DNA from: Chlamydomonas reinhardtii
Lineage: Eukaryota > Chlorophyta > Chlorophyceae > Chlamydomonadales > Chlamydomonadaceae
Assembly: GCF_000002595.2 (NCBI RefSeq)
Contig: NC_057005.1
Coordinates: 4,705,422-4,769,421 of the forward strand
DNA length: 64,000 bases
Reading direction: 5' to 3'
The notes under the pieces were generated by a model. That model was given only the letters and a program-made list of their open reading frames with translations, had not been told where the DNA came from and did not search any database. Shown piece by piece: positions 24,453-35,847 of this stretch (its first letter is position 1; each line of letters starts with the position of its first letter). A program made the translations under genes and the position numbers.

Positions 24453-25162
24453 CAGGGGGGGGGTAGGAAACAAAGTGCCAGACCCCATGCCCTGAAATCC
24501 CCCGGGACCCCCCTTGAGGGGACGACCGACCCCCCGACGGACAAAACCTTGTTGTTCAGGGGTTTAACCCCCTCCATTTAATACCAAAGTGGTGTCAATC
24601 GACTCCTCTCGATGAGCACTATCACTCCGTGTCATCAGCGGTCCTGTTCTGAGACTTCGGTCACCGGCGGGATCCTATCCATGGGAATCCCCTTGACCCA
24701 GACCACCCCGCGCTCAACTCTCTGCCGCGTGACGAATGGACAATGTGCATCGGCAGCCTTGTTCGACATGAACTCGTGCGCACCAGCGCTTCAGAGCCCA
24801 GCTGTGTCAGTGCGCATGTGTTGAATGTGGAGACATGTCCCGACATGTCCACGCCCGGACGCGCAACTTAGCCCTCCCACGCTTTGTTTGTGCTTATTAC
24901 GTCATAACGTGCACATATGAGCCTCGTACTGCTGCGTTTGGCCCCTAGTTCTGCTTGTGGGGCGCTTCCCGAAATCCGCCAGGATGGGCTCCCGAAACCC
25001 AACGGACCCCCAAGGGACGAGGACCGACCCCCCAACTTTGGCGGCCCAGAACTTCCTCACCAGACACCCCCTTAAAAAACTAAAAGTACGTGCATAATGC
25101 TCTCCTAAAGCTCTGTAATTTTGAGCATGGGGTAAGAAATTGAGCTTTCTACCCCCCCCCTG
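24453..25162. mobile_element. Non-autonomous DNA transposon (MITE-like), copy A
   Basis: A 710-bp element begins CAGGGGGGGGGTAGGAAA and ends with TTTCTACCCCCCCCCTG, so its ends are short imperfect inverted repeats, CAG(G)n then TAG(G/-)AAA. It is flanked by an exact 7-bp duplication, ATCCGCC, at 24446-24452 and 25163-25169. A second copy lies at 47715-48427 and is alike over its whole length, with scattered substitutions and small indels. There is no credible transposase frame. CAGGG ends recall hAT elements, but hAT duplications are 8 bp, so the superfamily is open. Confidence 0.9.
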
Positions 25163-25169
25163 ATCCGCC

Positions 25170-26680
25170 TACTCTGCCGCCATCCAATCAACCGAGGGGT
25201 GACCAGCGCCAAATCCAATCCTAACACCCCTTACCATCCATCTGTGGGTCGTTGACGGCATTGGCAAGGAACGAACGAATTGGGAGACTGGGCAGAGTGT
25301 GGCAGGCAGCGCGCGCAGACGGCCATGCATGGTGGGCCTCTGTTTGCACGAGTGCACGCAGGGGCGGGAAGCCCCCTGGTTGCACATTTTGATTACGGTA
25401 GTTATCGGGGTCGCCTTACTTGATGTGTTGAGGGAAGGGGAGTGTTCAGATCCGCAGCGGCCCTGGGCCAAGCAGCGGCGGCATGCAGGTGTGAAGCGGA
25501 GGGCGGGAGGGGGCAGGCAAGGCCACGTGGAGGAGGAGAGCGCGGCGCCGCCCGAGAAGCGGCGCCGCCGCGCAGGTTGCAACCTGCCGGTGTCTGGTTT
25601 GCGCCTTTGCGGTCTTTGCTGGCGAGCATAGCGTGTCACGGTGCGTAATGCTGTTTGGTTAGTTGCCTGCTGCTCTTGTGCTTGACAGCGGGACCACACA
25701 GATGAGGTAGTTTTGAAACCTTCGGCCTCAGACGTATCACCAACGTGGCGTGGCGGCCCATACACGTTCACTTTTCTTCTTGAGAGGGAGAGCCACCTTT
25801 CTTGTCCTGTTCTTGGGGCAGGAGTAATAGTGCCCAAGTCCGTGGGGGGCCCAAGGCCGTGGGGTGCCAAAGGCCTTAGTGCCTTATTCGTACCCCTCCT
25901 GTCCTACACAAAGCGACCTGATCCATTATGGCCTATTGCGGTTGGCCAGGTATGGCCCCTTGGTGGACGATCAGGCACGTCGGGAGAAATAGCGAAGGGG
26001 CCGGCACCTGCAGCCGACCCGACAAGTGAGGGGGTGGGGAACATCGTGGGCAAACACGGATATTGAGGCGATGCCGCATGCCTCAGCTCCCCGGCTAAAC
26101 TCTGTCCATTGGAAACATAGCAAACCAATACGGATAAGCATATCGCCCCTGCAAACACATAGCCGCCGGTGCACCACTAAGCTAGTTTGCACCGAGTTTG
26201 CACCGGAACTGACGCTGTAATACGCGCCCGCTGTTTGTAAATACCGCTATCCGTACCCCTGAGGCTATGCCATAAGTAATACCAACAATTTCGTTCGCCG
26301 CAACAACGAAAGCATGCAGAATTACACACTAAACTCTCAGCGGGCGTCGGAGCCTCAGCGACACCTTACAGCTAGGAGCACGACGCACACGTTTTCTTGG
26401 CAGTGTCGTCGACAAACGGTGAAGGCGCTGGGGCCTCGCGGCAACACCGTGCCGCCTAGCACTCGCTGCGCGGGGCACAGCAGCGGCGACACGGCAGGGC
26501 ACACGGCGGGACGCCAGTCAACACGCAGTCCCAAAGGTAACATGGCTTACGCGAGCTTTTCCCGTAAAGTGTAACGTACAACGGCTGCCACACCGCCGTC
26601 ATACAGCAACTGCGGGCGATGCAGTCACGACGAGGGCTGGTGGTGGGGGTGGCGGAGCGGAGCAGTGGCAGCTCGAGATA
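25170..26680. other. Intergenic region between transposon copy A and the METTL25-like gene
   Basis: No supported coding exon. A 110-aa frame at 25299-25631 contains EKRRRRAGC but has no recognisable homology. The right end, from about 26200, becomes AT-richer and presumably holds the promoter of the methyltransferase gene at 26681. Confidence 0.4.
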
Positions 26681-29600
26681 ATGCAGGCATTCGCAGCGGC
26701 AGAAGGTTTTGCAGAGCTGACTATTCGTGCAAAGGTACGGCGCGTGGTGTTGGTGGTTATTCATGGCAGCGATGTATGCCTGGGAGGGTTCATGCCTTTG
26801 CGTGTCGTATTTACCAACCGGCACAGCACCCCCGTCCCACATTGCCTGGCGCCGCGCGCAGGTTGCGTCGGCACAGCCATGGCACACGGTGACGGTGCGG
26901 CCGGTGGCAGTCAAGGGTGGCAGGCAGCTGCAGGTGAGACCACACACGACGCACATGCCACGAGCATGCTATGTGTGGACCCCCGCGGAGGTGGCGGCAG
27001 TTGCGCGCCTTTACTGGACGCGTGGGCAGCGCCACGGGCAAACGGACTTTACCGATGCCAGCGTCGCGCCGCAACCGAACTTTAGACCTTAACACTTACA
27101 CCTACGCTAAATGCGCCCGCGGCGGCAGGTCACGACGCTCACGGCGCGGCAGAGCCTGTCCGCCAACCACCCCGCGGCGGCGGGCGACACGGCGGCGGTG
27201 GAGCGGGTACTGGGGCCGCTGCTGGCGGAGGCGGGCATCGGCAGTGCGGCGCTGCGGACTGCAGGCGGCGACATGGCGGTGCAGGTCACCAAGAAGGGCA
27301 AGGGCATCATACACCGTAGCGCGCCCAAGGTGTGTTAAGAAAGCGCAAGGGGAAGGGGTCGAATGTGTGTGTGCGGCGCTGAGAGCCAGCTGTGCGTGCG
27401 TGGGTGGACGGGCTGGAGTTTGTGAAACGTGTTGGGTGCAGCTCGCGAGTGCTGCTGCGGCTGGCGGATGCGACAGCCAACGTGCTGATTTCTGATGCCT
27501 CGCAGGATCGCACGCCGCTGTTGCGGGCGGGCCCCGGGGCCGCCGCAGACGCAGACGACGCGGCACAGTTCCTGGCGCACGACCGGACCAAGGCCACGCC
27601 CATCCCTGCGGACCGGCCGCACCCCTTCCTCCAAAAGATCGGGTTCCAGACGGCGGACGGCCGCATCCGAGCCACCATGCAGGTGGGTTTGTACGGTTGT
27701 GGCAGTGAGATTAAGGAAAGGCACGGGGTGCCAGGGGCTGGGCGTATGCCCAGACAGCAGCAGCGGGTTCGCTCACGAGTCTGGTGTAATTGTGTGAACC
27801 AACCAGGTGGACGGGCCCTAACCTGCCCCGCTTCCCGGTCTTGCTTTCGCGCAGGACAAGTTCACGCAGGTGAACGACTTCCTGCGCCTGCTGGGGCACA
27901 CGGCCATGGTGCGCGGCCTGGCAAAGCAGCAGCTGCCGCAGGCCCAACAGCCCCAGCCTGCGGTGGCGGCGGCGATGGCGGAACTCAACACGGACACGAC
28001 AGCTGGCAGCGACACGCAGCTCGACGCCGCCGATGCCCCTGGCTCCCAGAGCTCGGGCTCGCCTGCTGGCCCGCGGCTGCACATCCTGGACTGCGGCTGC
28101 GGCTCCTCGCACCTGTCCTTTGGTGAGCGCGCCACGGGGTGCTCGCCTCAGCAGTTGGCGCATGCCAGCAGCCGCGCCCCTCTCGCCCCGACTGCAGCGC
28201 TGCGCCGCGTTGTACCCCCCTGACTCCTGGCAGTTGGCCCCAACCTGGAGCCTCTCCATGTGAACAAATTGCGCCGCATGTCGTCACCACCACCGCGTGC
28301 AGGCACGTACCACTACTTGAACCACGTGCTTGGTGTGCCAGCGGCCATGGCGGGCGTGGACACGAACGCCGGCCTTATGGCTAAGTCAAACGACAACGCC
28401 GCGGCGCTGGGGCTGGCCGACACCGTCCACTTCGACACCGCGCCCATCGGCGACTACACGTGAGTGAGCGCGTGGCCGGGCGGGCGGTTGCATGTCTGGT
28501 GCATGCGGCGTCATGTGGCGCCTTGCCGCATGCGCTCAGCCCATGCCTGGCGCAGCACCGGGCGCCACCTGCCCATGCATCGCGCTTCCCTTGCCCTGCT
28601 GCATGTGGAATGTTGCGGCATGGGGGACAGTAACAACCGCTCTTGCCGCACCGTGTTGCCGCCGCGCCGGCACGCAGGCCGCGCGCGCGCCCCGACATCG
28701 TTCTGGCGCTGCACGCCTGCGACACCGCCACCGATGACGCGTTGGCACTGGCGGTCAAGCAGGTGTGGCGCAGGGGCATTTGGTCATCCCGGCGCGCGGC
28801 TGCGTCACTTCCGTATCCCTTCCTCAATGCAAGTAGCTTCTGGTCAGGCCCTGCGCCGTGAAGTACACAACGACCTGAAGCCGCCACGCTGGTGACACCC
28901 TGCTCTCTGCGCCGCTCCGCTCCGCTCCCCTCCCTGCCCTGCCCCCCAGTCCTCCCCGCTCATCATGGCCGTGCCGTGCTGCCACGCGCACCTGCACAAG
29001 CAGCTGGCCGGCCGGCCGCCCTCCAGCCGGCCGCCCTGGCAGCCGCTGCTGCGCCACGGCATCATGCGGCAGCGGCAGCTGGACCTGGTCACGGACAGCC
29101 TGCGCGCGGCGCTGCTGAGGTGGGCCACTGGGGAAGGCGATGCTGAGGCGGGGGACTGGAGGATGGCGGTGCGGGTGTGTGATGGGACAGGCGGTGCGGG
29201 TCCGAGGTGGCTGTTGCTGGCAGGTGGCTGTCGTTCGGGCCGGCGGGCAAACTTACGTGTTGGCTGGTGTTCCATGCCTGGGCACTCAGACTCGACGCAG
29301 TCTCGCCGCCACGTGCGCCGAGCCCCGACTCACTCTTGCCGCCACGTGCCCTCTCGTGATCGGCTGCAGGGTCGCGGGCTACACAACAGACGTGGTCGAG
29401 TTCGTGTCCACCGACCACACGCCGCGCAACCTGCTCATACGCGCCGAGCTGCCGCAGCAGCAGCGGCAGCAGCAACAGCAGCAGCAGCAGGCTGCGAGCG
29501 GTGCAGACACCAGCGTGGCCCAGATTACTCGGGAGACGGCGGGGGCGGCGCCGCTGCCGCAGCCGTACCGCAAGGCGCAGCTGGATGCGGCACGCGAGTA

Positions 29601-29926
29601 CCTAGCGCTGCGTGACTACTGGGGTGTGCTGCCCCGGCTGGAGGTAAGGGGGCGGGCGGGTGAGCAAGGAGGCAGGTGTGGAGTAGCAGAGGACAGCAGT
29701 GAAGCGGAGTGGGCGGCGTGCGGTGAAGGGCGGAAATGGGTTCGGTGATGTGCCTTGCCGAGGATGCTGCGCTAGACAACCTCCAGAGTTGAAGCATGAC
29801 GAGACCCGTTCTTTGCGGTGGCACTGCTTGCAGGTGCTGCTGGAGAGCGAGTTGGGACCCGTGCTGGCGGCAGCGGGGCATGCGGACTCGGCAGGGGAGC
29901 ACGAGGAGCTGCAGGCGGAGCACTGA
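26681..29926 (+). CDS. SAM-dependent methyltransferase, METTL25/GSTCD-like (Methyltransf_32 type)
   Basis: Ten exons give 516 aa: 26681-26734, 26862-26933, 27129-27329, 27506-27682, 27855-28122, 28303-28459, 28678-28762, 28950-29119, 29370-29643 and 29834-29926. The first part has WHTVTVRPVAVKGGRQLQV, found before the catalytic domain in bacterial and algal relatives. HDRTKATPIP and DKFTQVNDFLRLL precede the SAM-binding motif ILDCGCGSSHLSFG (D247-G251). LALHACDTATDDALA (about 319-333) and MAVPCCHAHL (347-350 PCCH) are the signature of this family. A poly-Gln stretch near 424-435, encoded by CAG/CAA, interrupts the domain C-terminal to PCCH. The substrate of the family is not established; METTL25 relatives are tied to RNA or protein methylation only loosely. 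The first two exons are short and the start (first ATG in its frame) is the least certain part. Confidence 0.85.
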
Positions 29927-30386
29927 TGCGGTGTACTCGGGTGTTAGTGTCGGGGCGGCTCGAGATATCCGTCCGGGGACCGCTGGCCTTGTCTTTCCAC
30001 GCGGGCATCAGTCAGGCATGCATTTGGGATGGTAAGAACTTGTGGTGCAGACGAGCATCAAAGGAGAAGATTGCACACGTTCGAACCATGATATAAGGAT
30101 ATCATCTGAGCATCTTATTTCCAGTTTAACTTGCACTTTAGGGCCACCCCTTTGGGGGGCGGGGGGGGGGGCGATATCGTGCAAGGAGGCGCGGACTCGG
30201 CCCGTGCAGAGGGGACCCCATCCGATCCACGCCTTGTTCAGGCAAACGCCTCCCATATGGTCAGACACTCATCTCTCGGACTATAGTTCTAGAACCGCCA
30301 CGGTATTTTAGCTTCCGAGCAAACTTGCAGCCCTGAAGTCGACAACTCCAGCGTCGCCCGGCGCTAAGCGCGTGCGAGTAGCTGAT
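29927..30386. other. Spacer between the METTL25-like gene and the SMAP-like gene
   Basis: No coding sequence is supported. The 460 bp hold the 3' untranslated region of the left gene and the promoter of the right one. A GGGGGGCGGGGGGGGGGCG tract sits at about 30153-30171. Confidence 0.4.
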
Positions 30387-30602
30387 ATGCAGCCCAAAGG
30401 CCAAAGTCAGGGCCAGTCGCAAAGCCAAAGCCAGGTCAAACAGCAAGGGCTTGCTGACCCGGACTTGGACCTCGCGGATTTTGACGACGCGGACGCAGGC
30501 TTTGATGCGCCTCCTCAATTCCAGGAGAAGCTCCTAGACGCTGATTTCTTCAACCAGTTTCCTGACGATTTCGACGAGAGCGACATGGAGATCCCAAAGT
30601 GA
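30387..30602 (+). CDS. Small acidic protein, SMAP1-like
   Basis: A single uninterrupted frame codes for 71 aa. The N-terminal third is Gln/Ser-rich (KGQSQGQSQSQSQVKQQ). The C-terminal part is very acidic and ends LLDADFFNQFPDDFDESDME, close to the DADFFNxFEDDFDDxDI ending of plant SMAP1/SMAP2 proteins. In Arabidopsis SMAP1 acts in the auxin and 2,4-D response and is linked to the CUL1/AXR1 pathway; its biochemical role is unclear. The ATG at 30387 is the first in frame. No intron is needed, though an untranslated upstream exon cannot be excluded. Confidence 0.78.
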   Translation: MQPKGQSQGQSQSQSQVKQQGLADPDLDLADFDDADAGFDAPPQFQEKLLDADFFNQFPDDFDESDMEIPK

Positions 30603-31506
30603 ATAGCGTGGGCGGCCTGTGGCAGCGTATAAGGTGAGCGACTGCGCTTGAGGTCCAGGGGAGAGGCAATGGGCCTACACGGGCGCCTAAGGGGTGAGCC
30701 GAGCGTGTCGTGGGCGGCACACACCACGCGTAGTTGGTGGCAGTGTGGACAGGGCAGTCGGCGTCTCTCAGCCAGGTGCAGCTGAAGCTTTGTTCAGGTA
30801 TCTCTTGCGCCTTGGAGGCTGCCGGAAAGCACAAGGAATAGGCGTCCACGCAGACTTGGGGCGCAGCGCACGCCAGCCGGGCGAGCGATGGGGTGGCTTT
30901 GCGAAGGGGATTCGCACGTGCACTGCGCGCTGCCATGCATGTTCAACATGAGGCATGCGAAGGAGGCGACATGCGGTCTTTGCTTGTCTCGCCGCAGCGG
31001 AGACTGCGCCGTCACAGGCAATAGCCGTTGATGTTGCGCTGAGCAGCAGGCAGGTCGGCACCTGCGTATTGACACGCCTGCCTGCCGCACTACTGTTCCT
31101 ACAGGGCCCGGCCTGCGGAGCTGATGCCATTATGAGCGGCGGCAGCAGCGTGGCGGCGACTTGTAGCACCACGCAACGTGTGCACACAATGAATGGCCGA
31201 TAGCGGATGGCGCGGTTGGAGTAAGGGTTTGTTGTCTCAAGGCGCGGAAGTTTGCGGAGGGGGTGATACATCCGGTGCTTGGGTTTGCACACCGATGCAA
31301 GGGGCTGCGGCTGAAGACACGGATAAAGAGGGCTGGGCAAGGAGGAGGATGTGGTGCACTGTAGGCCTCGACACGTCCCTGGTAGGCATCAGCTGCGAAT
31401 ATGGCATGGTTTGGTCAGAGAAGCTGGCCCAGGGAGCCCCGGTTTGCATGTACTAGACGCGGAACCAGGTGTTCTTGTTTCGTATCAGACGCGGTGTATG
31501 GGGAGA
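30603..31506. other. Intergenic region left of the LTR element
   Basis: No coding exon is supported. It probably holds the 3' untranslated region of the SMAP-like gene. I found no plus-strand TGTAA until the one inside the first LTR (31753-31757). Confidence 0.4.
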
Positions 31507-31511
31507 GCAGT

Positions 31512-31845
31512 TGTTGGAAAGTCGCCGGTATGGTCGACTGTCACTCACACTAGTTACACGGGTTACACCGAACGTTAGGCAATGCAGGAAGTAGCGTGCC
31601 TAGGAAAGTGAGGATGAACGGGCAATGCAACAGGTGCTGCGGGCGCAAGTAGCCGGGGAAGTTGCATGCGGACGTTGCGCGATCTAGGCGGGATATAAGC
31701 CGGCGTTGGCACGCCGGACTTACACCAGTCTTATTCTACCTTACTGGGTCAATGTAACAGTATAAGGAAAGCTAGTCTACGCGAGCCTGCTACTCAGTAT
31801 ACCGGATGCGATAGGAAACTTGCCAAACACCGCGTATTTCCAACA
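31512..31845 (+). repeat. Left LTR
   Basis: 334 bp with TG…CA ends. It contains a TATA-like GGATATAAGCC (about 31691-31701) and a TGTAA at 31753-31757, in the order expected for promoter and poly(A) signal of an LTR. Confidence 0.92.
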
Positions 31846-31958
31846 GGTTATGAGCCCCGGCGCTCTCTGAGTGTCCGTGTAGGTGTTCTAGGCATTATCG
31901 CGGTTACTGATAGCGTTTAGGCTTGGCGCGATTTTGGTCGCTCTGGTCGCTGAGCACC

Positions 31959-32162
31959 ATGGGCCTTCCTAAGCTCGACAAGCTGAAGGACGCGAAAGGC
32001 TGGCGCGCATTCCGCGTGGACTTCTGGGCGATGTGCGTCGTGGAGGAGTGCGTCGACGCCATCGATGCTCCCATGCGCGTTACTCGCGAGCAGCAGCGGC
32101 GTGCGCACAAGAAGACGTACTACCACCCGTCGCGCATCAGCCCGCAGCACGTTGCGCTGTGA
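31959..32162 (+). pseudogene. Gag-like remnant inside the LTR element
   Basis: A 67-aa frame begins MGLPKLDKLKDAKGWRAFRV. The pattern of a Leu-rich start followed by W-x2-(F/W) resembles the beginning of Copia-type gag (UBN2-like). It is short and is treated as a fossil. Confidence 0.5.
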
Positions 32163-32926
32163 ACGGCTGAAGCGGAAAGCGCGGCCGTGGGAGCTGCGTG
32201 TACTGTGCTAGTGACGGCGTGCTTTGCCGTGGCGCTGGCTGTATGCTGAGTATGTTGGTGAAGCAATCACTGCATGGAGCTAGCTGGAGCTGGAGCTAAG
32301 GAGCTAGTGTGCGACGCGCGAAGTTTAGAAGCATGGTTACGGGACCGGATATGGGTTTCCGTGGGAGCCATCGTGCAGTAGTTGGTAACGCCGGATTGTG
32401 CGTGCCTGAGCCATGTGCAGGACCATATGCGTGGCAGACACTGCAGACTTGCGGCGTGCAAGTACTGTGACGTAATGACTGCGGTGATAGCAGCATGCGT
32501 GATTAGCTGCAGGTTATATGCAGCGGTTGGTACTGCGGTTAAGCAGTGCTGTTGTCTACCAAGGGCGCGAGCGGCCTAGCTTGCCAAGGGTGTAGACGTG
32601 TGTGCGAAGTGTGTGACTTGCGGATTGAGCAAGCACGACGGTTAGGTCTTGTCCGACTAAACAAGCCTGGTAGCATGTTTGCCGGTGTGCGCAACATGAG
32701 ATTGATTGATTGATGCGATGCGGTATAAGCATGTGGGTAGGATGATGCAATGGACATGCGAGATGCAGCGGAAAGCGTACGGTGATTAAGACATGCGATT
32801 TATTGACTGACCCATCTAGCGTGAGACGGCTAGAGTCGCGTGGGAGCTACGTTAGCTGTGGAGGCATGAGTAGTGCAGGATGTGCGAAATGATTGACGTG
32901 TGTTCGTGCCGTCGACCACGTGGGAG

Positions 32927-33260
32927 TGTTGGAAAGTCGCCGGTATGGTCGACTGTCACTCACACTAGTTACACGGGTTACACCGAACGTTAGGCAATGC
33001 AGGAAGTAGCGTGCCTAGGAAAGTGAGGATGAACGGGCAATGCAACAGGTGCTGCGGGCGCAAGTAGCCGGGGAAGTTGCATGCGGACGTTGCGCGATCT
33101 AGGCGGGATATAAGCCGGCGTTGGCACGCCGGACTTACACCAGTCTTATTCTACCTTACTGGGTCAATGTAACAGTATAAGGAAAGCTAGTCTACGCGAG
33201 CCTGCTACTCAGTATACCGGATGCGATAGGAAACTTGCCAAACACCGCGTATTTCCAACA
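32927..33260 (+). repeat. Right LTR
   Basis: Same 334 bp as the left LTR, with no difference that I can see, followed directly by the GCAGT host duplication. Confidence 0.92.
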
Positions 33261-33491
33261 GCAGTGGATGTCTCTGGTCGGCCGGACACCGCTGGCTGAC
33301 TGCTGTAAACCTTGCGCACGTGGACGCATTCAATAGCTCACTTGCTGATGCTCAGCTGGCCATGGACTTCATCCGTCAATTGGTTGTTCCCAGCCCATCG
33401 AACCCTTTAGCAAACACGAACCGTTTAGCAGACACGAGACAGGAAGCGGGTGCGCAGGGGCACTTTAGGTATTAGGGCGCAAGGGGCGATG

Positions 33492-33496
33492 TTACA
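33492..33496 (-). terminator. TGTAA poly(A) signal of RPS3
   Basis: Minus-strand TGTAA (TTACA on the plus strand), about 165 bp after the RPS3 stop codon, a usual distance in these algae. Confidence 0.6.
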
Positions 33497-33660
33497 AGTG
33501 GTAACAAAGCGGGTTGCACCGGATCCGGAGTCAACTCGAGCGGCAGGTGCAGACCCAAGCCGACGCGACAACAGCGCTGCCAACTCCAGCCACGGCTTCC
33601 TCGCAGAAGCCGCGCTACTAGCTAACAGCTTTTGCTCATCATCGTGCGTGCGAACTCCGT

Positions 33661-35029
<1,369 letters not shown>

Positions 35030-35847
35030 TGTTGCGACGGGTCCTTTGTTCCCGAGAGAGAGAAAGAGCGCGGTGGGGCCCAGTTGCTAAATACTCTGCA
35101 TGGACGGCCGTGGCGCCCAATTGCATATAGCGGAGTATACTCACGGGCGCCTGCGCTTCTATGACTTGTATAAATGCTGGTTATACTAGCAGCGCCCTTA
35201 AGGTGCAGTACCTACGCGGCAAACCCACAGCGACTTGATTCAACGCAAATTATGACACGCGGTTTGAGCTCCCCCCTAGCCACCCCGCATAGGATAAGCG
35301 CCGCACTGACATCTCTGCTGTTGGCATACCCGTGGCTTTCGCCTGAGCTCCCGAGCGCCCGGGGTGCCAACTGCTGCTGCGGCGGGGGTGCCAACTGCTT
35401 CCATTCCCGCTTTCAGAGCCCAACTGGCGCGCTTTACGTGCTAGTCCGATGGAGACCCGCCCCGATGTGGTTGCGCGAGGCAAGACTACCCTGGTGAAAC
35501 ACAGGCGGGGTCTCTACGGGCATGTATTACGTCCCTACTGTCAGTTCACCACTCCTTTGGAGCCCCGTTCACGTTGCAAATACGGCCAAACCTCGCGGCT
35601 ATGAAACAATGCCTCGAATCCATGTTGACGCACGTGTGGCATTCGTCATGCACCAAGTCCCGTACGCAGCCAGTCCTTCCGCACGCTACGTTCAAGGCAA
35701 GGCCCACGGTGAGCACAACCCTTGCCGGCCCGTGTAGCCCAAGTTGCCGATGTCAGTTGGCGTACGTGCTGCATACCCTTGCGCATACCAAAACGTGCCA
35801 CAAACTGGCGCAACATGCGCAGCACGACAGAGCCCAGAGCGCCACGC
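35030..35847. promoter_or_regulatory. RPS3 upstream region and 3' region of the thaumatin-like gene
   Basis: The 818-bp gap holds the RPS3 promoter on its left and the 3' untranslated region of the minus-strand thaumatin-like gene on its right. The stretch 35030-35280 is AT-richer. No coding exon is supported. Confidence 0.4.

Larger units (their letters stand above)
31512..33260 (+). mobile_element. Short Ty1/Copia-like LTR retrotransposon fossil, non-autonomous
   Basis: Two 334-bp direct repeats (31512-31845 and 32927-33260) start TGTTGGAAA and end TTTCCAACA. They flank a 1081-bp interior, and a 5-bp host duplication GCAGT lies on both sides (31507-31511, 33261-33265). Right after the first LTR, GGTTATGAGCCC matches the complement of the anticodon arm of initiator tRNA-Met, the primer-site type used by Drosophila copia. 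A short gag-like frame is at 31959-32162. No polymerase region is recognisable, so the element is not whole. The LTRs are identical in my reading, so the insertion is young. Confidence 0.9.

Noticed and set aside
24661-24852. A 63-aa frame repeated at 47844-48128 as a shared protein
   Set aside because: Both frames lie inside the two copies of one transposon; they are alike because the DNA is copied. There is no start conservation or protein homology.
25299-25631. A 110-aa plus-strand frame with a basic KRRRR patch
   Set aside because: No homology, no convincing splice partners, and codon pattern typical of random GC-rich DNA. Kept as intergenic.
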